Shown here piece after piece: positions 25,793 through 33,913 of a stretch of 64,000 bases of DNA. The stretch lies in the NCBI RefSeq assembly GCF_044386045.1, contig NZ_JBISCD010000040.1, positions 992,001 through 1,056,000 on the forward strand. Reading direction: 5' to 3'. Within the stretch, counting starts at the first letter, position 1; every line of letters starts with the position of its first letter. Under the pieces are notes generated by a model, which saw nothing but the letters and a program-made list of their open reading frames with translations, did not search any database and was not told the origin of the DNA. This DNA is from Thalassobellus sediminis. GTDB lineage: Bacteria; Bacteroidota; Bacteroidia; Flavobacteriales; Flavobacteriaceae. Made by a program: the position numbers and the translations under genes.

Positions 25793-27241
25793 TTAACCTA
25801 CACTTCCTTCTAAACTTATTTCTAATAGTTTTTGTGCTTCTACAGCAAATTCCATAGGAAGCTTATTTAATACTTCTTTACTAAAACCATTTACAATTAA
25901 TGCAATGGCTTTTTCTGTATCTATACCACGTTGGTTGCAATAAAAAATTTGATCTTCACCAATTTTGCTAGTTGTAGCTTCGTGCTCAATTTTAGCTGAT
26001 TTATTTTTAGCTTCTATATATGGGAAAGTATGTGCGCCACATTCGTTACCCATTAACAAACTATCACATTGCGAAAAGTTACGAGCATTATCAGCTCTTG
26101 AATTAATTTGAACTAAACCACGATAACTGTTTTGTGATTTCCCAGCCGAAATTCCTTTTGAAATAATGGTTGACTTCGTGTTTTTACCTAAATGAATCAT
26201 TTTTGTACCAGTATCGGCTTGTTGGTAATTGTTTGTTACTGCAATTGAGTAAAACTCACCAACTGAATTATCGCCTTTTAATACACATGATGGGTATTTC
26301 CAAGTAACTGCAGAACCTGTTTCAACTTGTGTCCAAGAAATTTTAGCGTTTTTTTCGCATAAACCTCTTTTGGTTACAAAGTTGTAAACACCACCTTTTC
26401 CTTCTGCGTTTCCAGGGTACCAGTTTTGTACTGTTGAATATTTTATTTCGGCATCATCTAAAGCAATAAGCTCTACGACGGCTGCGTGTAATTGATTTTC
26501 GTCTCTGCTTGGAGCTGTACATCCTTCAAGGTAACTTACATAACTACCTTCATCTGCAATAACTAGAGTTCTTTCAAATTGTCCTGTTCCTGCTTGGTTA
26601 ATTCTAAAATAGGTTGATAATTCCATCGGACATTTTACGCCTTTTGGAATGTAACAGAAAGAACCATCACTAAAAACAGCACTATTTAAGGCTGCATAAA
26701 AGTTGTCTTTCGTTGGAACTATAGTTCCTAAATATTTTTTCACAAGTTCTGGATGCTCTTTAATAGCTTCAGAAATACTCATAAAAATAATGCCTTTTTC
26801 GCCTAAAGTTTTCTTGAATGTTGTTGCAACAGACACAGAATCTACAACAATATCCATAGCAACATTGTTCATTTTTTTCTGTTCATCAACCGAAATTCCT
26901 AATTTCTTGTACATAGCAAGTAAATCTGGATCTACATCGTCTAATGTTTTATTAGGATCGACTGCTGTTGGAGCAGAATAATAAGCTATTGCTTGAAAAT
27001 CTGGTTTTTCATAATTAACATTCGCCCATTCTGGTTCGGTCATATCTTTCCAAACCTTAAAGGCTTCTAATCTCCAATCTGTCATCCATTGTGGTTCTTC
27101 TTTCTTTTTAGAAATAGCACGCACAATATCTTCATTTAAACCAATAGGAAATGTTTCAGATTCTATATCGGTATAAAAACCGTATTCGTATTCTTTTGTT
27201 TTAAGCTCTTCGCGTAAATCGTCTTCTGTATACTTCGACAT
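25793..27241 (-). CDS. sufB: SufB, Fe-S assembly scaffold subunit
   Basis: 482 residues, the usual length for SufB. Recognisable blocks are PKGVKCPMELSTYFRIN, EGCTAPSRDENQLHAAVVEL, the Fe-S-site region with CDSLLMGNECGAHTFPY, and EHEATTSKIGEDQIFYC. It is the catalytic scaffold on which clusters form with SufC and SufD. It starts 16 bases after sufA. Confidence 0.97.
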   Translation of the reverse strand: MSKYTEDDLREELKTKEYEYGFYTDIESETFPIGLNEDIVRAISKKKEEPQWMTDWRLEAFKVWKDMTEPEWANVNYEKPDFQAIAYYSAPTAVDPNKTLDDVDPDLLAMYKKLGISVDEQKKMNNVAMDIVVDSVSVATTFKKTLGEKGIIFMSISEAIKEHPELVKKYLGTIVPTKDNFYAALNSAVFSDGSFCYIPKGVKCPMELSTYFRINQAGTGQFERTLVIADEGSYVSYLEGCTAPSRDENQLHAAVVELIALDDAEIKYSTVQNWYPGNAEGKGGVYNFVTKRGLCEKNAKISWTQVETGSAVTWKYPSCVLKGDNSVGEFYSIAVTNNYQQADTGTKMIHLGKNTKSTIISKGISAGKSQNSYRGLVQINSRADNARNFSQCDSLLMGNECGAHTFPYIEAKNKSAKIEHEATTSKIGEDQIFYCNQRGIDTEKAIALIVNGFSKEVLNKLPMEFAVEAQKLLEISLEGSVG

Positions 27242-27257
27242 AATTACTTCTTATTTT

Positions 27258-27587
27258 TTATAATGAAAACGATTCTCCACAACCACAAGTGCGGTTTGCG
27301 TTAGGGTTATTAAATACGAAACCAGTTCCGTTTAACCCTCCTGAATATTCTAGTGTAGTTCCTATTAAATATAAAAAGCTTTTTTTGTCAACAATAATTT
27401 TTACACCATTGTCTTCAAATACTTTATCACCTTCATTATTTTCGTTATCAAACTTTAAATCGTAAGACAATCCAGAACAACCACCACTTTTTACACCAAC
27501 GCGCACAAAGTCTTCGGTTGGGTTATAGCCGTCATCAGTCATTAATTCAATAACCTTTTTCTTAGCTGTATCAGAAACTTTTATCAT
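27258..27587 (-). CDS. sufA: SufA/IscA-type Fe-S carrier protein
   Basis: 109 residues of the HesB/IscA family, with the three conserved cysteines in SGGCSGLSYD (about 36) and TCGCGESF (about 103 and 105). It carries assembled clusters to target proteins. It is the first gene of the SUF cluster and has a TATATTTG promoter 33 bases upstream. Confidence 0.94.
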   Translation of the reverse strand: MIKVSDTAKKKVIELMTDDGYNPTEDFVRVGVKSGGCSGLSYDLKFDNENNEGDKVFEDNGVKIIVDKKSFLYLIGTTLEYSGGLNGTGFVFNNPNANRTCGCGESFSL

Positions 27588-27619
27588 AATCTTTAATTAG
27601 ATTTCGTCTAAATAGACTG

Positions 27620-27627
27620 CAAATATA
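27620..27627 (-). promoter_or_regulatory. -7 promoter box for the suf operon
   Basis: TATATTTG on the minus strand. Upstream at 27639-27650 is a small dyad ATGG-ATTT-CCAT, which could bind a regulator, but no known regulator motif is recognised. Confidence 0.55.
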
Positions 27628-27791
27628 CAATATAAGTCATGGATTTCCATACAACCTAACATTATATTAGCATATGGTTTAATAGGTTTTTGTTATGGAT
27701 TAAAAAACCACTGTTTGTCTAATGATCTGATAAGTTAAATTCATTTAATAGCATAATTACTAAAAATTACTCGTTTATAAAATAAGCTTCT

Positions 27792-27799
27792 TATTTTTG
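27792..27799 (+). promoter_or_regulatory. -7 promoter box for thiL, four bases from the start codon
   Basis: TATTTTTG-CAGC-ATG. The expected transcription start lies at or next to the ATG, so thiL mRNA is predicted to be leaderless. Confidence 0.5.
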
Positions 27800-27803
27800 C
27801 AGC

Positions 27804-28850
27804 ATGATAGAAGATAAAAACCAACAACGGACACAATTAAGTGATTTAGGCGAATTTGGACTTATAGATCATTTGACTAAAAATTTTATGATTAAACAGC
27901 AGTCAACAATTAAAGGTGTTGGTGATGATGCTGCAGTTTTAGAATTTGAGAAAAAGAAAATTGTTGTAACAACCGATTTGCTTATTGAAGGTGTTCATTT
28001 CGATTTAAGTTATGTGCCATTAAAGCACTTAGGGTATAAAGCAGTTGTAGTAAACCTTTCCGATGTATATGCTATGAATGCAACAGCAACACAGATTACT
28101 GTATCTATTGCAGTTTCTAATAGATTTCCGCTTGAAGCTCTTGAAGCTCTGTATGCAGGAATTGAAACGGCAGCAGGTATTTACAATATTGATGTTGTTG
28201 GAGGTGATACAACATCTTCTACTACTGGGTTATTAATTTCTATTACTGCTATTGGTGAAGTTGAACATGATAATGAGGTTTATAGAAGTGGCGCTAAAGC
28301 AAATGATTTACTTGTTGTTACTGGTGATTTAGGAGCTGCTTATATGGGGTTACAAGTGCTTGAACGCGAAAAAGAAGTGTATAAAGTAAACCCTAATAAC
28401 CAACCAGATTTAGAGATGTATTCTTATTTAATGGAACGTCAATTAAAACCTGAGGCTCGTAAAGATATTATTGAGTTATTGAAAGATTTAGATGTAAAGC
28501 CAACAGCTATGATTGATATTAGTGATGGTTTGTCTTCTGAAATTATTCATTTATGTAAGCAAAGTAATGTTGGGTGCGATTTGTATGAGACTAAAATTCC
28601 GTTAGATCCACAAGTGATTTCTGTGTGTGAAGAATTTAATATTGATAGTACTACAGTAGCTTTAAATGGGGGAGAGGATTATGAGCTATTATTTACAATT
28701 TCACAAGCTGATTTTCCTAAAATTAAAGCAAATCCAAATTTTACAGTAATTGGTTTTATGAAAGAAGCTAATTCAGGTATTGATTTAGTTACAAGAGCAG
28801 ATACAAAAATACCTTTAAAGGCACAAGGTTGGAAAAATATTAATGACTAA
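27804..28850 (+). CDS. thiL: Thiamine-monophosphate kinase ThiL
   Basis: 348 residues of the PurM-like ATP-binding superfamily. Motifs: LGEFGLIDHL near the N-terminus, KGVGDDAAVLE, TTDLLIEGVHFDL, VGGDTTSS and MIDISDGLSSEI. It phosphorylates thiamine monophosphate to thiamine pyrophosphate, the last step of cofactor synthesis. The stop overlaps the convergent zinc-ribbon-like gene by 11 bases. Confidence 0.95.
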   Translation: MIEDKNQQRTQLSDLGEFGLIDHLTKNFMIKQQSTIKGVGDDAAVLEFEKKKIVVTTDLLIEGVHFDLSYVPLKHLGYKAVVVNLSDVYAMNATATQITVSIAVSNRFPLEALEALYAGIETAAGIYNIDVVGGDTTSSTTGLLISITAIGEVEHDNEVYRSGAKANDLLVVTGDLGAAYMGLQVLEREKEVYKVNPNNQPDLEMYSYLMERQLKPEARKDIIELLKDLDVKPTAMIDISDGLSSEIIHLCKQSNVGCDLYETKIPLDPQVISVCEEFNIDSTTVALNGGEDYELLFTISQADFPKIKANPNFTVIGFMKEANSGIDLVTRADTKIPLKAQGWKNIND

Positions 28851-29091
28851 AAACTAATAACTTACTATTAATAAGTGATTGTTCTTTAGTTCTAATTTTG
28901 CGTTTGTAATGAATGCGTTCTAACACATCGTTTATTTCTTTAAATTTGGGAGTGAGTTCTGTTAATTTTCCACTACCATTTGTAGTAAGTTCTTTTTTGC
29001 AGTTTTTACAGGTGTATTCTTTAACATGATATGTCACATTTCTAGTTACACGAAAGTCGTGACCAAACATTTTGCACTGAATGTTTTTCAT
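28840..29091 (-). CDS. Small zinc-ribbon-like protein, copy 1
   Basis: 83 residues. CKMFGHD (Cys6, His10) and YTCKNCKK give four potential zinc ligands (C, H, C, C), followed by a basic helical tail (KEINDVLERIHYKRKIRTK). About 70% identical over 63 residues to the tandem gene at 29153-29437, so the two arose by duplication. The spacing of ligands recalls the DUF1660 group first named from phage, but there is no other phage gene here. A nucleic-acid or protein-binding role is possible; the function is unknown. Confidence 0.72.
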   Translation of the reverse strand: MKNIQCKMFGHDFRVTRNVTYHVKEYTCKNCKKELTTNGSGKLTELTPKFKEINDVLERIHYKRKIRTKEQSLINSKLLVFSH

Positions 29092-29152
29092 TTATTTTCT
29101 TTACTATTTATTAGCCTTAATTAGAGCATGTTAAAGTATTGAAAAAGATTCG

Positions 29153-29437
29153 TTAATTTTTAACTGCGTGCAGGTAAATCGATGAAGCGGTTGTTTTTGT
29201 CTTTGAACGTAATATTCTTTTAGAGTGAATACGCTCAAGGATGTCGTTAATTTCTTTAAACCTTGGTGTTAATTCAATTAATTTTCCATTACTATTTGTT
29301 GTTAGTTGTTTTTTACAATGACAACAAGTATATTCTTTAACATGATAAGTAACTTTTTTTGTTACTTGATAATCATGTCCAAAAACACTACAGTATATTT
29401 TTGGAATTAAAGTTGGTTGATTAGTTTTTTTTTCCAT
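29153..29437 (-). CDS. Small zinc-ribbon-like protein, copy 2
   Basis: 94 residues. It has CSVFGHDY and YTCCHCKK as putative zinc ligands, with an extra Cys and His inside the second knuckle compared with copy 1. The shared block VTYHVKEYTC and the C-terminal helix (FKEINDILERIHSKR) are nearly identical in both copies. It lies 61 bases upstream of copy 1 on the same strand. Function unknown. Confidence 0.75.
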   Translation of the reverse strand: MEKKTNQPTLIPKIYCSVFGHDYQVTKKVTYHVKEYTCCHCKKQLTTNSNGKLIELTPRFKEINDILERIHSKRILRSKTKTTASSIYLHAVKN

Positions 29438-29487
29438 GATGAAAACTATTTTGACCTAAATATAGAAAAAAAACACAACAAACACGT

Positions 29488-30273
29488 TTAATAACTTATT
29501 TTTTCGATGAAAACATTTATTTCTTGTAAGAAACAACTTTCATTTTCGATATGACTCATGTGTCCGTCTGGGAATTCAACAACTTTAACTTGTGATTTTT
29601 TTGTTTGACTTACTAAATTATTATAATTTAATACGGGATCTCTTTTACTAATAATCATCATTAATTCATAATCATTATTAAGTAATAAAAAATCTCTATT
29701 TTTTCTAATTTTCATGCCTTCTAAGGCGGCTATAATTCCTTGTAATGGGGTTTTTAATGCTTCCTTTTTTATTTGTTTTATTTCTTTAGAAAAAATGGTT
29801 CTGTTTTTTGGTATAAATAAATTAGATATAGCAAGTTGTATAAATGTTTTATGGTTTTGTTTTACAGCAGCAATAGCTCTGTCTCTATTAATTTGTTTTT
29901 CTTTAGAGTCTGCTTGTGCTGTAGAATTCATAAGGCATAAACCTTCTGTTTTGTTTGGGTATTTTTCTGCGAAAGCGAGTGCAACATAGCCTCCCATTGA
30001 GTGCCCAATAAATGTTACTTTTTTTATTTTCAAATGAGAAATAACTGCCTCTACAACATCGGCCATAAGTTCCATGCTATGTATGTAGCCTAGGCAACCT
30101 GTTTTACCATGGCCTAATAAATCAATACAAATGACTCTGTTTTTTTTTGATAATGCGGAGATAAATGGAAGCCACATATTACTGTTTTCTAAAAAACCAT
30201 GTAGCAATACAATGGCTTTTCCTGTGCCTTCATCAGTGTAATTAATAGTGGTTCCTTTGAAAATTATATTCAT
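29488..30273 (-). CDS. Alpha/beta-fold hydrolase
   Basis: 261 residues with the standard hydrolase landmarks: oxyanion LLHGFLENS, nucleophile elbow GHSMGG (Ser about 95), an Asp in SKRDPVL and the catalytic His in DGHMSHIE. It is cytosolic, with no signal. Substrate unknown; related enzymes are small esterases or lyases. It starts 1 base after the ACT-like gene, so the two are translationally linked. Confidence 0.88.
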   Translation of the reverse strand: MNIIFKGTTINYTDEGTGKAIVLLHGFLENSNMWLPFISALSKKNRVICIDLLGHGKTGCLGYIHSMELMADVVEAVISHLKIKKVTFIGHSMGGYVALAFAEKYPNKTEGLCLMNSTAQADSKEKQINRDRAIAAVKQNHKTFIQLAISNLFIPKNRTIFSKEIKQIKKEALKTPLQGIIAALEGMKIRKNRDFLLLNNDYELMMIISKRDPVLNYNNLVSQTKKSQVKVVEFPDGHMSHIENESCFLQEINVFIEKISY

Positions 30274-30274
30274 A

Positions 30275-30931
30275 TTAAGCTTTTACCTTTTTTATTGCAG
30301 AAAAAGCTTTATCTACAAATTCTTCTTCAACTAAGATTGTGAATTCGTTTGTAGTTGAAATAACTTCGTAAAGCACTATACCTTCCCAAGCTAATCTTTT
30401 AAAAAATTGATAGTATAAACCTGCTATTTTAGAGTTGTCTTGTGGAAGATTTACACTAATAGCTGATAGTCCGTCTTGAGTTGCTAGAAACGTTTCATTT
30501 TTAAAACATTCTTTAGTGAAGTCATCTAAAATACTGGAGATTATAATATTACTTTCATGAATACCTCTTGTAAACGTGTAAAATAGTTTTGTTTCTTGAT
30601 TTATTTTTTCTAATATTTTAGCGTGATTGTCTATTATGGTATCCGAGTTTTTAATGGTGAAATCAGTAAGATTAGATCGAACAGTTATGTCTCCTAAATT
30701 CTGAATCACTTTTTTCATTTTTATCGAATTTCCAAGTGTTACTGGAGGGTTGTAGCGTCTTAAAGCCATCATAATAGCACCTGGCTTAACTTCCTTTTTT
30801 AGCATTCTGCTAATGGGCTCAGTTAATTCAATAGCCAAAGCACTAAAGTTTATGATGTTTCTTGATAGTGCTTCTTCTAAATAAGGTTGTGTTATTAAAA
30901 TATCTTCAACACAGTTTGATACCGTTTTCAT
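30275..30931 (-). CDS. ACT-domain-like protein divergent from aspartokinase
   Basis: 218 residues, soluble. The N-terminal part (about 1-60) has a helical, wHTH-like look (EEALSRNIINFSALAIEL, KPGAIMMALRRY). The C-terminal part (about 150-218) has the alternating pattern of an ACT domain (LSAISVNLP...GIVLYEVIST...FTILVEEEF). It is divergently placed from the aspartokinase gene 180 bases away. A regulator or sensor tied to amino-acid metabolism is plausible, but no ligand site is evident. It forms an operon with the hydrolase gene downstream. Confidence 0.65.
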   Translation of the reverse strand: MKTVSNCVEDILITQPYLEEALSRNIINFSALAIELTEPISRMLKKEVKPGAIMMALRRYNPPVTLGNSIKMKKVIQNLGDITVRSNLTDFTIKNSDTIIDNHAKILEKINQETKLFYTFTRGIHESNIIISSILDDFTKECFKNETFLATQDGLSAISVNLPQDNSKIAGLYYQFFKRLAWEGIVLYEVISTTNEFTILVEEEFVDKAFSAIKKVKA

Positions 30932-31110
30932 TTGGATAATATTTATTGTCTTTTAATGTCTACATCTTTTATTGTTCTGAGTTATTCAGTCATTTTAAGC
31001 TTTAAACAATATACTAGATGTTAATTATTTAACAGTTTGTGCAAAAATATACTTTTTTTTTAATAAATATCTTTATTGCTTAAAGTAGTTATAGTTTAGC
31101 GCTCAAATTA

Positions 31111-32439
31111 ATGAAAATGAAGGTATTGAAATTTGGAGGCACATCAGTTGGCTCCATTGAAAATATATGTAACGTTAAGAATATTATTAACGACGGTAAA
31201 AAAAAGATTGTTGTATTGTCTGCTATGTCAGGTACAACAAATCATTTAGTATCTATTTCAAAAAATATTGAAGATAAGCTTCCTAATGAAGCTATTGATA
31301 AGATTAATGGTTTACATGAAACTTATTATAAGACAATTGATGGTCTTATAATAAATGATGATTTAAATAAAAATGTAAAAGAATATATTTCTAGTATTTT
31401 CAATTTTTTAGTTGAATGTACTTATAAGTCTTTTTCAACAGTTTTAGAAAATAATATTCTTGCACAAGGAGAGTTACTTTCTACTTATATGTTTAATGCA
31501 TATTTAAAACAAGAAGGGATTCGTTCGGCATTATTACCAGCTTTAAGTTTTATGCGTATTGATGAAGCAAAGGAGCCAAACATTGAGTATGTAAAAGAAC
31601 ATTTTGCAACAGTTTTAAATGATGCAGAAGATTCTGATATATATATTACTCAAGGATTTATTTGTTTAGATGCTAATGATGAAGTTTCTAATTTGCAACG
31701 CGGTGGAAGTGATTATACAGCAACAATTATAGGTGCTGTTATTAAGGCTGAAGAAGTGCAGATTTGGACAGATATTGATGGGATGCATAATAACGATCCT
31801 AGATATGTTGAAAATACAAAGCCAATTTCTAACTTATCATTTGATGAGGCTGCCGAATTAGCGTATTTTGGTGCTAAAATATTGCACCCACAAACAGTGA
31901 CGCCTGTTAGAAAAGATTGTATACCTGTGCGTTTAAAGAATACAATGGATCCAGAAGCTTATGGGACTTTAATTTCAAGTGAAACTTCTGAAAACGGGAT
32001 TAAGGCCATTGCTGCAAAAGATAATATTACTGCCATAAAAATTAAGTCTGGTAGAATGTTACAGGCTCATGGTTTTTTAAGAAAAGTATTTGAAATTTTT
32101 GAAGTTTATGAAACCTCTATTGATATGATTACGACATCGGAAGTTGCAGTGTCGTTAACTATAGATGATGATAAAAACTTAGATAAAATAGTCGCTGAGT
32201 TAGATGCGTTTTCATCAGTAGAAGTGGATAAAAACCAAAGTATTGTTTGTCTTGTTGGGCATTCAGTGGTTATCCATGAAAACACCTATAAGTTATTTCA
32301 AATATTACAGGATATTAAAATTAGAATGATATCTTATGGAGGAAGTAATAATAATATTTCCTTGTTAATAAACTCTAAAGATAAAATTAACACGCTGCAA
32401 AAACTAAACGATTATTTATTTGAATTAGTCACTCTATAA
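31111..32439 (+). CDS. lysC: Aspartokinase (lysC/thrA type, monofunctional)
   Basis: 442 residues. Kinase motifs: KFGGTSVGS (5-13), SAMSGTTNHL, TQGFICLD and RGGSDYTATIIGA. Two ACT-like regulatory domains fill about 300-442 (AIKIKSGRML...TSIDMITTSEVAVSL and IVCLVGHSV). It makes aspartyl phosphate for lysine, threonine, methionine and diaminopimelate synthesis. The start could also be the second ATG at 31117. No riboswitch structure is visible in the 179-base upstream gap. Confidence 0.92.
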   Translation: MKMKVLKFGGTSVGSIENICNVKNIINDGKKKIVVLSAMSGTTNHLVSISKNIEDKLPNEAIDKINGLHETYYKTIDGLIINDDLNKNVKEYISSIFNFLVECTYKSFSTVLENNILAQGELLSTYMFNAYLKQEGIRSALLPALSFMRIDEAKEPNIEYVKEHFATVLNDAEDSDIYITQGFICLDANDEVSNLQRGGSDYTATIIGAVIKAEEVQIWTDIDGMHNNDPRYVENTKPISNLSFDEAAELAYFGAKILHPQTVTPVRKDCIPVRLKNTMDPEAYGTLISSETSENGIKAIAAKDNITAIKIKSGRMLQAHGFLRKVFEIFEVYETSIDMITTSEVAVSLTIDDDKNLDKIVAELDAFSSVEVDKNQSIVCLVGHSVVIHENTYKLFQILQDIKIRMISYGGSNNNISLLINSKDKINTLQKLNDYLFELVTL

Positions 32440-32464
32440 AATACAATTTTAGTATTGCTAGCGA

Positions 32465-32492
32465 GAGGGTTGTATTTTAAAATACAACCCTC
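32465..32492. terminator. Bidirectional terminator between lysC and aminopeptidase P
   Basis: A perfect 28-base palindrome, GAGGGTTGTATTTT / AAAATACAACCCTC, followed by T-rich sequence on the plus strand. It separates two convergent genes. Confidence 0.85.
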
Positions 32493-32502
32493 TTTTGTTT
32501 TT

Positions 32503-33795
32503 TTAAGAATTCATTAAATCTTCAATTTCTTCAATTTCAATAGGTATGTTTTTCATAAGGTTTAATGGCTCGCTAAAATTTTGAATAACAACATCGTCTT
32601 CTAAACGAATCCCAAAACCTTCTTCAGGAATATAAATGCCAGGTTCAACAGTAAATACCATATTGGCTTGCATTGGCTCGGTTAATATACCGTAGTCATG
32701 TGTGTCTAGTCCCATATGATGAGATGTTCCATGCATAAAATATTTTTTGTAAGCTGGCCAATCAGGGTTTTCATTTTGAACATCTGCTTTGTCAAGTAGT
32801 CCTAAACCTAAAAGTTCAGAAGTCATTATTTTCCCGACTTCTGCATGATATTCTGCCCAATCAGTTCCAGGAATAAGCATTTTTGTTGCTTCAATCTTCA
32901 CACTGTTTACTGCATTGTAGACATCTTTTTGTCGTTGTGTATATCGACCAGAAACAGGAATTGTACGTGTCATATCACTAGAATAGTTGGCGTATTCAGC
33001 AGCAACATCTAGAAGTAATAAGTCGCCAGACTTACATTGTTTATTGTTCTCTAGGTAGTGTAATACATTCGCATTATTTCCAGAAGCAATAATGGGGCTG
33101 TAAGCAAACCCTTTTGAGCGATTGCGTAAAAATTCATGCATAAATTCTGCTTCAATTTCATATTCCCAAACATCAGGTTTTAAAAAGTTTAACACACGAC
33201 GAAACCCTTTTTCGGTAATGTTACAAGCATGTTGTATTAAGTCTATTTCAATTTGATTTTTAACCGAACGTAGTCTTTGTAAAATAGGAGCACTTTTAGC
33301 AACAGAATGAGCTGGATATTTGTTTTTTAACCATTTTATGTAGCGATCTTCTCTGGTTTCGGTATCAATCGATGATCTATAATGCTCATTTGTGTTTATG
33401 TAAAGAGTATCGCATTGAGTCATTAATTCAAACATAATTTTTTCCATGTCTTTTAACCAATACACAGTTTTTATTCCACTTGTTATAAAAGCAGCTTCTT
33501 TAGTTAGTTTTTCACCTTCCCATATAGCAATATGTTCATTAGTTTCTTTTAAAAATAAAATCTCACGATGTTTTTCTTTTGGACAATCTGGAAATAAAAT
33601 TAAAATACTTTCTTCTTGATCTATACCGCTTAAATAAAAAATATCTCTGTGTTGTTGAAAAGGCAAAGTGCTATCTGCACTTATGGGATATATATCATTA
33701 GAATTAAAAACAGCCAAACTATTTGGTTTCATTTTTGAGATAAAGTTTTTTCTATTTTTTACAAAAAGGGAGCTGTTTATCGATAAGTATTTCAT
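32503..33795 (-). CDS. pepP: Xaa-Pro aminopeptidase (aminopeptidase P)
   Basis: 430 residues. The N-terminal creatinase-like domain (about 1-165) precedes a pita-bread M24 domain with the dinuclear metal ligands in order: LLLDVAAEY (Asp), SDMTRT (Asp), HGTSHHMGLD (His), VEPGIY (Glu) and IRLEDD (Glu). It removes N-terminal residues preceding proline. No signal peptide, so cytosolic. Monocistronic. Confidence 0.93.
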   Translation of the reverse strand: MKYLSINSSLFVKNRKNFISKMKPNSLAVFNSNDIYPISADSTLPFQQHRDIFYLSGIDQEESILILFPDCPKEKHREILFLKETNEHIAIWEGEKLTKEAAFITSGIKTVYWLKDMEKIMFELMTQCDTLYINTNEHYRSSIDTETREDRYIKWLKNKYPAHSVAKSAPILQRLRSVKNQIEIDLIQHACNITEKGFRRVLNFLKPDVWEYEIEAEFMHEFLRNRSKGFAYSPIIASGNNANVLHYLENNKQCKSGDLLLLDVAAEYANYSSDMTRTIPVSGRYTQRQKDVYNAVNSVKIEATKMLIPGTDWAEYHAEVGKIMTSELLGLGLLDKADVQNENPDWPAYKKYFMHGTSHHMGLDTHDYGILTEPMQANMVFTVEPGIYIPEEGFGIRLEDDVVIQNFSEPLNLMKNIPIEIEEIEDLMNS

Positions 33796-33865
33796 AATTG
33801 CTTGTAAATATTAAATATGCATTAACTAAAAAACAAAGCTAAATAAATAATATATTAATAATTGT

Positions 33866-33873
33866 TATATTTG
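33866..33873 (+). promoter_or_regulatory. -7 promoter box for the T9SS metalloprotease
   Basis: TATATTTG, 40 bases before the ATG at 33914. Confidence 0.55.
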
Positions 33874-33913
33874 GTAATATTACAATTAAACAAAATGATT
33901 GTTTTTAATTATT

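Noticed and set aside
28840..29437. Prophage remnant suggested by DUF1660-like zinc ligands
   Set aside because: No other phage gene, integrase or attachment repeat is nearby; the genes sit among housekeeping genes.
30932..31110. Lysine riboswitch or leader attenuator before lysC
   Set aside because: No conserved core, hairpin series or leader peptide was found in this AT-rich gap.
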